Under the pieces are notes generated by a model that did no database searches, was not told the origin of the DNA, and saw only the letters and a list, made by a program, of their open reading frames with translations. A stretch of DNA of 64,000 bases. It comes from RPQJ01 sp963706535 (GTDB taxonomy: Bacteria; Pseudomonadota; Gammaproteobacteria; Steroidobacterales; Steroidobacteraceae). Below, one piece after another: positions 48,301 through 56,949 of this stretch. Numbering within the stretch: the stretch's first letter is position 1; each line of letters opens with the position of its first letter. The stretch covers positions 186,001-250,000 of the forward strand of contig CAVPMU010000012.1 of NCBI GenBank assembly GCA_963706535.1, read 5' to 3'. A program made the position numbers and the translations under genes.

Positions 48301-49737
48301 GGCGGGGACATCCGTTACTCGGTGGCGCGATCCACCGACGGCTCGATCCTGCCGAGTTCGCTCGGCATCGACGTGTCCGGTCCCGGCAGCCTGCAACTCG
48401 TCGCCGGGCGCGACGTGGACCTGCAGACATCCCGCGGCGTCACGACGCTCGGCAATCTGGAGAATTCCGCGCTGCCTGACCTGGGTGCCAGCATCAGCGT
48501 ACTGGCCGGTCTCAACGGCGTGTTGCCCGTGTACGGCGCAATGGCCGGCCGCTACCTCGACGCGAGCTACGGGCCCGGTGTCTCAGGCTACGTCCGCGCC
48601 TACGTCGAAGCCGTCACCGGGGAGGAAGGCCTCGACAGCGGTCAGGTGCAAAAGCGCTTCGAGCAGCTCGAGCAGTATCGCGCGGAACTCGTGCGGTTCG
48701 TCGAGCAGCATGCGCGCGTGAGCGGGCTCGACGAGGAGGCCGCGCTCGCGGCTTTCCAGGACTTCGCCCCGTCGCTGCAGGCCGAGCTGCTCGATCGCGT
48801 GCTGCTCTCCGAGCTGCGGCTCTCCGGGCGCGAAGCCGCGGCGAGTGGCAGCGAGGACTTCACGCGCGCCTTCACCGCGCTCGAGACGCTCTATCCCGGC
48901 TCGAACCCGGACCAGGAGCAGGGTGAGGCCAATCCCTACGACGGCGACATCTCGCTCTATTTCAGCCGCATCTACTCGCTCGGCGGCGGTGGCGACATCT
49001 CGCTGTACGCACCGGGGGGTGAGGTCAATGCTGGCCTCGCGAGCCCGCCCGCATCGTTCGGTCTGGCGAAGAGTGCTGCGCTGCTCGGCGTGGTGATCCG
49101 CGGCCCGGGCAACTTCAGCTCGGTCTCCTACGGCGACTTCCAGGTCAACGAGTCGCGCGTGTTCGCCACGGACGGCGGCGACATCCTCGTCTGGTCCACG
49201 CAGGGCGACATCGACGCGGGCCGCGGCGCGAAGACCGCGATCTCGGCGCCGCCGCCCACCATCACCTTCGACGCCGACGGCAAGCCGATCATCCAGTTTC
49301 CGGCCACCCTCACCGGCAGCGGCATCCAGACGCTGGCCACCAGCGACGGTGTGCAGCCCGGCGACGTGGACCTGTTCGCCCCGGGCGGCGTGGTCAACGC
49401 GGGCGACGCTGGCATCGTCGCCGGCAACCTGACCATCGCGGCAACCGCCGTCATCGGCGCTGACAACATTTCGTTCGGCGGCGTGGCCGTCGGCGTGCCG
49501 GTGGACGCGGGCGGACTCGGCGCGGCGCTGGCCGCACCCGCGGCGGCGGCTGGCAGCGCTTCGTCGGCGGCGACCACCGCCGTGGATACCGGCGACCGCG
49601 AAGAGGGCAAGGGACAGGCGCTCGCGGGCGAGGAAGCCCTCTCGTGGCTCGAAGTGTTCGTCGTCGGCCTCGGCGAGGAGCAGTGCGACTCGAAGGACAA
49701 CGAGTGCCTGCGTCGACAGAAAAAGGGCCGGGAGTAA
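39375..49737 (+). pseudogene. Giant TpsA/filamentous hemagglutinin-family protein, frameshifted at 40642
   Basis: With one surplus A removed from GCTCGAACGTCTCG (40637-40650), the gene codes about 3453 residues. The first frame (39375-40650) holds a long signal peptide and the TPS secretion domain (about 40-170: STNSATLNWSTFNIS, ALNRIHQNDPSRIFGAL, GRVYLLNRNGVVFG). The second frame runs from about 40651 to TAA 49737 and is a beta-helix-rich adhesin with many repeated strand units, a helical insert (QVQKRFEQLEQYRAELVRF) and a C-terminal DUF3739-like region ending CLRRQKKGRE. Exported by TpsB; acts at the cell surface. If the shift is real, only a secretion-domain fragment is made. Confidence 0.85.
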
Positions 49738-49876
49738 GACGAACGTCGCACGGACGATGTCCCGAGGCAGTCGCCTTGTCACAGTTTCTTAACGCGACGC
49801 CGCGATGATTCCGCGCTCGGGCGGTGCGGTAGATGGGACCGCTGCCGCCGGAGCATTTTGAACCGGATGGACACAG

Positions 49877-51733
49877 ATGCCGCGGGCCCTCGAGGGATCC
49901 CCGGGGCCGGGGTTTTCACACGTGCGCAAGCTGCTCGCCTGCCTGTTGTTGCTGTCACCGACGTTGAGCCATGCCTGGTGGAACGACGAGTGGAACTTCC
50001 GCAAGGAAATCACGCTCGACCTCACCACGACCGGCGGCGACATCGCCGCCACGGCGACCGACGCGCCGGTGCTGCTGCGGCTCTCGCTCGCGAACTTCGG
50101 CTACTTCGGGGACGTCGAGCCCGACGGCTCCGACTTCCGCGTCGTCGCCGGCGACGACAAGACACCGCTCAAGTTCCACGTCGAACGTTTCGACGCCGCG
50201 AACCAGATGGCCTTCATCTGGGTCAGGGTGCCGCACCTCACCGGCGGCACGAATTCCGAGAAGATCTTCCTCTACTACGGCAATCCGGATGCGCCGGCGG
50301 CGGCCGATGCGGCCGGGACCTACGACGCCAACCAGGCGCTCGTACTGCACCTGTCCGAGACCGCGGGCAATCCCGTGGATTCGACTGCATTCGCCAACGC
50401 GGTCGCGACCTCGAGCGCCGAGCTGTCGCCGGCCTCCCTGATCGGCGGCGGCGCCGTGTTCGCCGGGGCGAATTCGATCACGGTGCCCGCCTCCGCGTCG
50501 CTGCGCCTGGTACCCGCGAAGGGTCTGACCATGTCGGCATGGCTGCGCGTGGACGGCGAGCAGGCCGATGCGCACGTCGTCGCGCTCGCCGACGGCCCAC
50601 GCGCGCTGGTGCTCGGCGTGGACGGGTACTCGGCCTACGCCAGCCTGTCGGACGGCGCGAGCGAGCCGACGGTGGTGCGGACCGCCCCGAGTCTCGTGGC
50701 GGGGCAGTGGCACCACCTGGCGGTTTCGGCAGGGTCGGGTCGCATCGCCGTGTACCTGGACGGCGTCGAGGTGGGCTCGAGTCCCGCGAGCATTGCCGAG
50801 ATCGCCGGTGTCCTCACGGTCGGCGCGAGCGCCAGCGGCGGCAGTTTCTTCACCGGCGCCGTGGACGAACTGCAGGTCTCGACCGTTGCACGACCGGCGC
50901 AGTGGCTACGCGCCCAGGCACGCAGCCAGGGACCGGATGCACGGCTGGTCCTCTATGGCGACGACGCACAGCGCAAGGGCGGCGACACCAGCTACCTCAA
51001 GGTGACGATGCAGAACGTCACCGTGGACGGCTGGGTGGTGATCGTGATCCTCGCGATCATGTTCGTGATCAGCCTGCTGATCATGGTTTCGAAGGCGCTC
51101 ATGCTGGGTCGCGTCGCGAAGGCGAATCGCGCCTTCCTCAAGGAATTCGAGAGGCTGCGCGGCGACCTCACGAGCCTCGACCATGTCGAGTCGGACGAGG
51201 AGGAGGGTGACGAGGCGCTCGGCTCCTCGGCCTTTCTGCCGGCCATGGGCGGCGGCGACGACCGCTTCCGTCTCTCGACTCTCTATCGCCTCTACCATCA
51301 CGGCGCGCATGAACTGCAGGCGCGCACGGCGCGCTCGGTCGGTGCCGCCGCGGTGCAGACGCTCTCGCCGCAGGCCATGGAGGCCGTGAAGGCCACGATG
51401 GATGCGTCGCTGGTGCGCATGACGCAGAAGCTGCAGTCGCAGATGGTGCTGCTCACCATCGCGATATCGGGCGGACCGTTTCTCGGCCTGCTCGGCACCG
51501 TGGTCGGCGTGATGATCACCTTTGCCGCCATCGCCGCGAGCGGCGACGTGAACGTGAACGCCATCGCGCCCGGCATCGCGGCCGCGCTGGCCGCGACCGT
51601 AGCGGGCCTCGCCGTCGCGATCCCCGCGCTGTTCGGCTACAACTGGCTCAACACGCGCATCAGGGAAATCGTCGCCGACATGCGCGTATTCGTCGACGAG
51701 TTCGTGACGCGCGCCGCCGAGCGCCACGCCTGA
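49877..51733 (+). CDS. DUF2341-LamG-MotA/TolQ/ExbB proton-channel fusion
   Basis: 618 residues. Signal peptide (to about 33), a DUF2341 domain (34-150: WWNDEWNFRKEITLDL, KIFLYYGNPDA), a LamG-like domain (150-340: LTMSAWLRVDGEQ, GQWHHLAVSAGSGRIAVYLD), TM1 (about 385-407), a cytoplasmic helical loop, then TM2 (LGLLGTVVGVMITFAAIA) and TM3 (GIAAALAATVAGLAVAIPAL), the ExbB channel signature. ExbB normally has only a short periplasmic N-terminus, so this is a large sensory or binding addition. GTG 49922 (HVRKLL) is an alternative start. ExbD and TonB genes follow at once. Confidence 0.87.
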   Translation: MPRALEGSPGPGFSHVRKLLACLLLLSPTLSHAWWNDEWNFRKEITLDLTTTGGDIAATATDAPVLLRLSLANFGYFGDVEPDGSDFRVVAGDDKTPLKFHVERFDAANQMAFIWVRVPHLTGGTNSEKIFLYYGNPDAPAAADAAGTYDANQALVLHLSETAGNPVDSTAFANAVATSSAELSPASLIGGGAVFAGANSITVPASASLRLVPAKGLTMSAWLRVDGEQADAHVVALADGPRALVLGVDGYSAYASLSDGASEPTVVRTAPSLVAGQWHHLAVSAGSGRIAVYLDGVEVGSSPASIAEIAGVLTVGASASGGSFFTGAVDELQVSTVARPAQWLRAQARSQGPDARLVLYGDDAQRKGGDTSYLKVTMQNVTVDGWVVIVILAIMFVISLLIMVSKALMLGRVAKANRAFLKEFERLRGDLTSLDHVESDEEEGDEALGSSAFLPAMGGGDDRFRLSTLYRLYHHGAHELQARTARSVGAAAVQTLSPQAMEAVKATMDASLVRMTQKLQSQMVLLTIAISGGPFLGLLGTVVGVMITFAAIAASGDVNVNAIAPGIAAALAATVAGLAVAIPALFGYNWLNTRIREIVADMRVFVDEFVTRAAERHA

Positions 51734-51752
51734 CCCGGTCCGAGGCTCCGCC

Positions 51753-52160
51753 ATGTCCGCATCCGCAGAAGAAAAGGACGTCTACGACGAGATCAACATC
51801 ACGCCGATGCTCGATCTCGCCTACGTGCTGCTGGTGATCTTCATCATCATGACCACGGCCTCGGTGCAGGGCATCACGGTCAACCTGCCCAAGGCGAGCG
51901 AGGCGCCCGCGATCGCCAAGCCCAAGACCAAGGCGATTTCCATCACCGCCGACGGCACCATCTACCTCGACACCTACCCGGTGACGCTCGAGGAACTCGA
52001 AGGCCTGCTGCGCCAGTACAAGGCCGCCGATCCTTCGCTGCCGGTGATCGTCAAGGCCGACGCGAGCATCCAGTACCAGCGCGTGGTGGACGTGCTGGAC
52101 ATGATCGGCCGGCTCGAGATCACGCAGCTCGGTCTGGTCACGCAGCGCGTCGTGAAGTAG
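51753..52160 (+). CDS. exbD: ExbD-family biopolymer transporter
   Basis: 135 residues with the ExbD plan: short cytoplasmic N-terminus, INITPMLDLAYVLLVIFIIMT with the proton-carrying Asp (PMLD, D21), then a periplasmic domain with KAISITADGTIYLD and LPVIVKADASIQYQRVVDVLD. Partner of the ExbB-like channel 19 bases upstream and TonB 16 bases downstream. Would convert proton-motive force to mechanical work on TonB. Confidence 0.93.
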   Translation: MSASAEEKDVYDEINITPMLDLAYVLLVIFIIMTTASVQGITVNLPKASEAPAIAKPKTKAISITADGTIYLDTYPVTLEELEGLLRQYKAADPSLPVIVKADASIQYQRVVDVLDMIGRLEITQLGLVTQRVVK

Positions 52161-52176
52161 ATGCAGCGGCGACCCC

Positions 52177-52824
52177 GTGGCGAAAAAGCATCCGGTCCTG
52201 CGCCATCTGCCGCTCGCGGTCGGCGCACTGGTCGTGGTCGGCGCGGTGCTCGGTCTGCTGCGTTTCATTCGGGACTTCTCCGAGGAGCCGGAGAAACCGG
52301 CGCGCCAGGTTCCGCAGATCGTGAAGATCATCCGTCCGCCGCCCCCGCCACCCGAGGAGCCGCCGCCCCCGCCACCCGAGGAGCAAGTCGAGCAGCCGCT
52401 GCCGCAGGACACCCCGGAGCAAGAGATGGCGGATGAAGCGCCGCCCGGCGAGCAGCTCGGCCTCGATGCGGAGGGCGTGGCCGGCGGCGACGCGTTCGGC
52501 CTGGCCGCGAGGCGCGGTGGGGCCGACATCATCGGCGGTGGTGGTGGATCCGCCTTCGCCTGGTACACCGGCCTGATCAAGGACGGCATCCTCGACGCCC
52601 TGGCGGAGGATGAGCGCGTCCGCAAGGGCAGCTATCGCCTCACCGTCCGCATCTGGCTGGCGAGCGACGGTCGAATAGAGCGCATTGCGCTGGCGGACAG
52701 CACCGGCGACCCGCAGCTCGACGCCGCCGTCGAGCAGGCCCTCGCCCGCGTCGGACGCCTGCGCGAGGCGCCGCCGCTCGAAATGCCGCAACCGGTGACG
52801 CTTCGCATCGTCTCACGCAGCTGA
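52177..52824 (+). CDS. tonB: TonB-family energy transducer
   Basis: 215 residues from GTG 52177. Single N-terminal membrane helix (about 11-29), a proline-rich periplasmic spacer with two PPPPPPEE runs, a glycine-rich GGGGGSAF linker, and a C-terminal TonB domain (about 140-215: YRLTVRIWLASDGRIERIAL, LDAAVEQALARVGRLR). It completes the ExbB/ExbD/TonB motor in this operon. Its outer-membrane partner is not obvious: no TonB-dependent receptor plug domain is present in the window. Confidence 0.9.
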   Translation: MAKKHPVLRHLPLAVGALVVVGAVLGLLRFIRDFSEEPEKPARQVPQIVKIIRPPPPPPEEPPPPPPEEQVEQPLPQDTPEQEMADEAPPGEQLGLDAEGVAGGDAFGLAARRGGADIIGGGGGSAFAWYTGLIKDGILDALAEDERVRKGSYRLTVRIWLASDGRIERIALADSTGDPQLDAAVEQALARVGRLREAPPLEMPQPVTLRIVSRS

Positions 52825-52847
52825 CATACGCACCTGGAAAACCGCTC

Positions 52848-54467
52848 ATGCACGGACACATCAAACGCTTCGTCGCGACACTGCTCCTGACGCATGTCGC
52901 ACTCGCGCCGGCTGCGGCCGACGAGGCGCGCGCGCTCGACGAGTTGCGCAACACGGTCATCAACCTGCTCGACGGGCTGGTGAAAAACGGCGTCATGACG
53001 CGCGAGCAGGCGGAGAAGATGGTCGCGGACGCGCAGGGCGAGGCCGAGCGCGACGCGACTGCGCGGGCCGCGGCGGACGCGGATGCGGAAGGGGCGGTGC
53101 GGGTGACCTACGTGCCGCAGGTGGTGCGGGACGAGATCAGTGCCCAGGTCCGCGAGGAGATCCGGCCGCAGGTCGTGAAGGAGGTGATGGCGCAGGCACA
53201 GGCGGAGCAGTGGGGGGTGCCGGCGGCGCTGCCCGACTGGATCCGCAGGCTGCGTTTCAGCGGCGACGTGAGGCTGCGCGAGCAGCTCGACTCGTTCGGC
53301 GCCGACAACGCGCAGTTCGTCTACCTCGATTTCCTCGAGGTAAACGATTCGGGCGGCATCGGTCGCGCCGGCACCGGCGCGTTCCTGAACACGACCGAGG
53401 ACCGGCTGCGCACCCGCGTGCGGGCGCGCCTCGGCGTTGAGGCCACGCTCGGCGAGAACTTCACCGCCGGGTTGCGACTCGCCACCGGCAACCTCGGCGA
53501 TCCGGTCTCCACGAACCAGACGCTCTCGCAGGCGGACGGGCGCTACGCCTTCGGCGTCGAACAGGCCTACTTGCGTTACGACGCCCGCGACGGCGACGAC
53601 TGGTCCTGGCTGTCGCTGTGGGGCGGGAGGACGGCCAATCCGTTCGTATCGACCGACCTCGTCTTCGACAGCGACCTCGGGTTCGAGGGATTCGCGGGCT
53701 CGTACCGCTACGGGCTGTCGTCCGCCGACCCGGCGGGCAGGCACCTGTTCGTGACTCTCGGCGCCTTCCCGCTGGAGGAGGTGGAGATTTCGTCCGATGA
53801 CAAGTGGCTCTATGCCGCCCAGATCGGTGCCGCGTGGCGGTTCGACAACCGGCTGCGGCTGCACGGCGCGCTCGCTTACTATCGATACGAGAATCTGCCC
53901 GGTGTCCGCAATCCGCTCGACGGCGACCTTTACGACTACACGGCGCCGGAGCGGCTGCAGAAGGGCAACACGCTGTTCGATATCCGCAACGACCTCGACC
54001 CGGCCACCAACCGGTTCGCGCTTGCCGCGGACTATCACCTCGTCGACGTCGTGATGGGTCTCGAGGTGCCGGTGTTCTCCAGGTACGTGGTGTCGCTGCT
54101 GGCGAATTACGTCACCAACATCGGCTACGATCGCGACGACGTATTCGCCCGTACCGGCTTCGACATCGAGGAGCGTACCGACGGGTACCAGCTCGAGCTC
54201 GGCTTCGGTCATCCCGAAATCGATCGCCTGCACGCCTGGAGAGCATCGCTGCGCTATCGCTACCTGCAGGGCGACGCGGTGCCGGACGCGTTCACGGACT
54301 CCGACTTCCACCTCGGCGGCACCGACGCGGAGGGATTCGTGCTGCGGGGCGACTACGGTCTCGGCCGCAAGGTATTCCTGACGCTGCGTTATCTTTCGTC
54401 GGACGAGATCGACGGGCCGCCGCTCGGCATCGACACCGTGCAACTCGACCTGAACGGGCGGTTCTGA
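52848..54467 (+). CDS. Putative porin with N-terminal coiled coil
   Basis: 539 residues. Signal peptide (ALAPAAA), a helical region (about 26-100: EARALDELRNTVINLLDGLVKNGVMT, then an Ala/Glu/Asp-rich stretch), and from about 130 a beta-barrel with alternating strands (LRFSGDVRLREQLDSFG, DRLRTRVRARLGVEATL, GLRLATGNLGDPVSTNQTL) ending in QLDLNGRF with a terminal Phe. It resembles the putative-porin family. Could be the outer-membrane target of the dedicated TonB. 23 bases after tonB, 3 before the next gene. Confidence 0.82.
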   Translation: MHGHIKRFVATLLLTHVALAPAAADEARALDELRNTVINLLDGLVKNGVMTREQAEKMVADAQGEAERDATARAAADADAEGAVRVTYVPQVVRDEISAQVREEIRPQVVKEVMAQAQAEQWGVPAALPDWIRRLRFSGDVRLREQLDSFGADNAQFVYLDFLEVNDSGGIGRAGTGAFLNTTEDRLRTRVRARLGVEATLGENFTAGLRLATGNLGDPVSTNQTLSQADGRYAFGVEQAYLRYDARDGDDWSWLSLWGGRTANPFVSTDLVFDSDLGFEGFAGSYRYGLSSADPAGRHLFVTLGAFPLEEVEISSDDKWLYAAQIGAAWRFDNRLRLHGALAYYRYENLPGVRNPLDGDLYDYTAPERLQKGNTLFDIRNDLDPATNRFALAADYHLVDVVMGLEVPVFSRYVVSLLANYVTNIGYDRDDVFARTGFDIEERTDGYQLELGFGHPEIDRLHAWRASLRYRYLQGDAVPDAFTDSDFHLGGTDAEGFVLRGDYGLGRKVFLTLRYLSSDEIDGPPLGIDTVQLDLNGRF

Positions 54468-54470
54468 ACC

Positions 54471-55106
54471 ATGATCGTGCGATGGGTGGCAATCCTGGCG
54501 GTGCTGCTCGCGGTTGTCGCGGTTCCCGCGCATGCGCAGACGACGCGCAGCGGCGGCGACAACGCGCGGGCGATGCAGCAGTTGCAGCAACTCGCCTCCG
54601 AGCGCACGGCCCTGCAGGCCGAGAACGTGCGTCTCAAGCGCGAGCTCGAGGAAGCGCAGCAGAAGCTCGCGGCGGCTTCCGCGCAGCAGGGCGCGCTGGC
54701 GCGCCGCGCGCAGGCGGCCGAAGTCGCGACGAGCCGCCTCGCGGCGAGCAACGACGCCAGCGCCGAGAGCGCCGCCCGTACCCGCGCCCAGCTGGACGAA
54801 CTGGTCGTGACGTTCCGCGAGACGGCACTGCTGCTCAAGGACACCGAAACGGAGCGCAACACGCTGCGGCAGCAGCTGCAGGCGGCGGAGCGGCAGCTCG
54901 GCACCTGTCGTACGCACAATGCGGAACTCATCGACATGAACGACGAGGTGCTCGAGCGTTTGGAGGACACCGGATTCTGGACGCGACTCGCCGCCGCCGA
55001 GCCGTTCACGCGCATCAAGCGCACGCGCCTCGAGAATCTCGCGGCCGAGTATCGCGGCCGCGCCCAGGAATTCGCGGAACCGGTCCCTCCGGCGCCGACG
55101 CCGTGA
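54471..55106 (+). CDS. Exported coiled-coil protein
   Basis: 211 residues: signal peptide (VVAVPAHAQ), then a nearly continuous coiled coil (about 35-165: ARAMQQLQQLASERTALQAEN, LKRELEEAQQKLAAASAQQ, ETERNTLRQQLQAAERQL) and a short C-terminal region. Two Cys at most. No enzymatic motif. Position at the end of the TpsA-TonB operon suggests a periplasmic scaffold for the complex. Its stop overlaps the next start (GTGA). Confidence 0.72.
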   Translation: MIVRWVAILAVLLAVVAVPAHAQTTRSGGDNARAMQQLQQLASERTALQAENVRLKRELEEAQQKLAAASAQQGALARRAQAAEVATSRLAASNDASAESAARTRAQLDELVVTFRETALLLKDTETERNTLRQQLQAAERQLGTCRTHNAELIDMNDEVLERLEDTGFWTRLAAAEPFTRIKRTRLENLAAEYRGRAQEFAEPVPPAPTP

Positions 55107-55378
55107 ACGACTTCGCGCGCGCAATCGTCGTCGCCGCGATCGTGCTGGGTGGCGCGCTGGTCGTCCGGGGCACCTTCGGCACGGATCGTTACGATCTCGT
55201 TCCCGCCGTCGGCGGCGCTGTCTATCGCCTCGACCGGCTGACCGGCGGCGTCGCGATCTGCACGCCGGCTGCCTGCAGGCCGCTGCCGACCCTCGTGCCG
55301 GCACCGGGCGGGCCGCCGGCCGGTGCCGCGCCGCCGCGACCCGCTCAACCACTAGGCCCCGCCTCGCCGACGACCTGA
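55103..55378 (+). CDS. Small membrane-anchored protein
   Basis: 91 residues from GTG 55103. N-terminal hydrophobic helix (ARAIVVAAIVLGGALVV), then DRYDLVPAVGGAVYRLDRL, two Cys in AICTPAACRPLP, and a Pro/Ala-rich tail. Unrecognised. Overlap with the coiled-coil gene makes translation likely. May be the last member of the TpsA-TonB operon. Confidence 0.6.
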   Translation: MNDFARAIVVAAIVLGGALVVRGTFGTDRYDLVPAVGGAVYRLDRLTGGVAICTPAACRPLPTLVPAPGGPPAGAAPPRPAQPLGPASPTT

Positions 55379-55465
55379 TCGCCGGGTGCGCCGCTGTCAC
55401 GGCATCGTTGTCTCGTTGACATATTCGGCGGCGATCCTCCTCGCGACGAACAAGGAAACTGTGTC

Positions 55466-56194
55466 ATGCCCATCGAGTCCATCGCCAACGCCCCGCGCTG
55501 CGGTCGCAAGCGCTCCGTGAACGCATTCGTGCTGCTGCTCGCCGGTATCTCGGCGCAATGTCTGGCGGCCATGCCGGCCGCCGCGAGCTGCATTGCACTG
55601 ACCACGGGGCCGGTCCTCGCGCCGGGTTCGAACCTCGTGCTCAGTTGCCAGGCGTCGGGCGGCGGCTCGCCGAACCAGCCCGGCGGCAGCCTGATCAACA
55701 ATCTGCCCGTCGTGCCCGGCTCCTATTTCTACGGCCACGGTTACGCAGCGCCGACGACCACGCTCGAGGGATCGCCGGCGCCCGGTTTCGGCTTCTACGA
55801 CGACTACGTGTTCTCGATCGGCGGCGCAAACGCGAACTCGGTGACCTCGACCATCGATCTGGGTGCGCTGAGCGTTTCGAACCTCGAGGTGCGCCTCTAC
55901 GACCTCGACTCGAACTCGCTGCCGACGTTGGGGACTCCGGTCGGCACCGTCTACAGCGCCTGGAACTCCGTGATCGGCGGCAGCGGCTATACGGGCGCGG
56001 TTGCGGTGATTCCAGAGGTCCATCTCGGACCGGGAACCTATGTGCTCGAGGTGCGCGGCAACGTGACGGGCGCAAACGGCGGCAGCTATTCGGGTTCACT
56101 CAACCTGACGCCGGTGCCGCTGCCCGCGGCGGTCTGGCTGCTGCTGTCCGGCCTGGCCGGATTCGTGACACTGGTGCGGCGTCCCCGAGGCTGA
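55466..56194 (+). CDS. VPLPA-CTERM exported protein 3
   Basis: 242 residues. Signal peptide (about 1-45, long basic n-region then VLLLAGISAQCLAAMPAAAS), a beta-sandwich-like body (FGFYDDYVFSIGGANANS, LEVRLYDLDSNSLP, GTYVLEVRGNVTGANGGSYS) and the tail VPLPAAVWLLLSGLAGFVTL plus RRPRG. The FxDxxxFxxG-type body is common among PEP/VPLPA-CTERM proteins. A TTGACA at 55416-55421 could be a -35 box but no matching -10 is clear. Confidence 0.87.
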   Translation: MPIESIANAPRCGRKRSVNAFVLLLAGISAQCLAAMPAAASCIALTTGPVLAPGSNLVLSCQASGGGSPNQPGGSLINNLPVVPGSYFYGHGYAAPTTTLEGSPAPGFGFYDDYVFSIGGANANSVTSTIDLGALSVSNLEVRLYDLDSNSLPTLGTPVGTVYSAWNSVIGGSGYTGAVAVIPEVHLGPGTYVLEVRGNVTGANGGSYSGSLNLTPVPLPAAVWLLLSGLAGFVTLVRRPRG

Positions 56195-56374
56195 GGTCGC
56201 GCCACTGTCCGCGTTGCGTCATACGAACGAACGCTGATCGCGCGCGCGGGGCGCGCGAAAGGGTGCGACGCGATCACCGGAACGCCATTCAAATGCAACA
56301 TGGCGCGACTATGGTCCCCGACCCTGACGCTCCGGAATCTGAAATATTCGCCGACGCATAGGGGGAAGGACACG

Positions 56375-56914
56375 ATGGATAGCCGCAAGCGGGCCGTCTC
56401 GATCCGCCTGAGCGCGGCCGACGTGCGCAAAGTGAAACAACTCGCGGACCGCCTCGGCGTCCGCGATTCGGACGTGATACGTTTCGCAATCAAGTCGATG
56501 CTGAGCAAACTCGGCCCGCTGCACGACCCGCTGACCCGTGGCCGCAACCTCGTACCCGTGTTCCTGGAATGTGGCCATGAGGTCTTCCAGCACTTCGACC
56601 TGGACGTGGGGCGCCTCGAGGCCATCGTGAACGACGGCGTCGAGCCGGAGTCGCGTGTCGATCACGAGGACATCCGCTTGCTGGTGATGAATGGCGCCAG
56701 TCCGCCGTACGTCCGTTGGAGCCTCGAGCGGCGGCCGGCGCAAGCGGCAGCCCGCTCGGCCAACGGCACTGCGGCGTCGCCATCCGCGGGCGGCAACGGG
56801 CGCGACCACTCCGGCGTGGATGAATTGCGCAAGGACTCGAAAGGGGCCGGGGTGCCCGTTTCGGTGCGTGCCTACCTGTACGACAAGTATCTTTATGGGG
56901 ACGGCACGCTCTGA
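56375..56914 (+). CDS. Ribbon-helix-helix DNA-binding regulator
   Basis: 179 residues from ATG 56375. The N-terminus RKRAVSIRLSAADVRKVKQL with the following helix VRDSDVIRFAIKSML is a ribbon-helix-helix fold (MetJ/Arc class). The middle, about 60-110, is an unassigned acidic domain; the C-terminal third is low-complexity then VSVRAYLYDKYLYGDG. As the only transcription-factor-like gene among the EPS and VPLPA-CTERM genes, it may control them. An in-frame start at 56300 is less likely: GGGGGAAGGA sits just before 56375. Confidence 0.72.
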   Translation: MDSRKRAVSIRLSAADVRKVKQLADRLGVRDSDVIRFAIKSMLSKLGPLHDPLTRGRNLVPVFLECGHEVFQHFDLDVGRLEAIVNDGVEPESRVDHEDIRLLVMNGASPPYVRWSLERRPAQAAARSANGTAASPSAGGNGRDHSGVDELRKDSKGAGVPVSVRAYLYDKYLYGDGTL

Positions 56915-56949
56915 GCGAGGGGCGCTGCAACCGTCGCGAGGAGGTCATC

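Noticed and set aside
55416..55421. TTGACA as a -35 box before VPLPA-CTERM protein 3
   Set aside because: No acceptable -10 hexamer 16-18 bases downstream (sequence there is CCTCGC).
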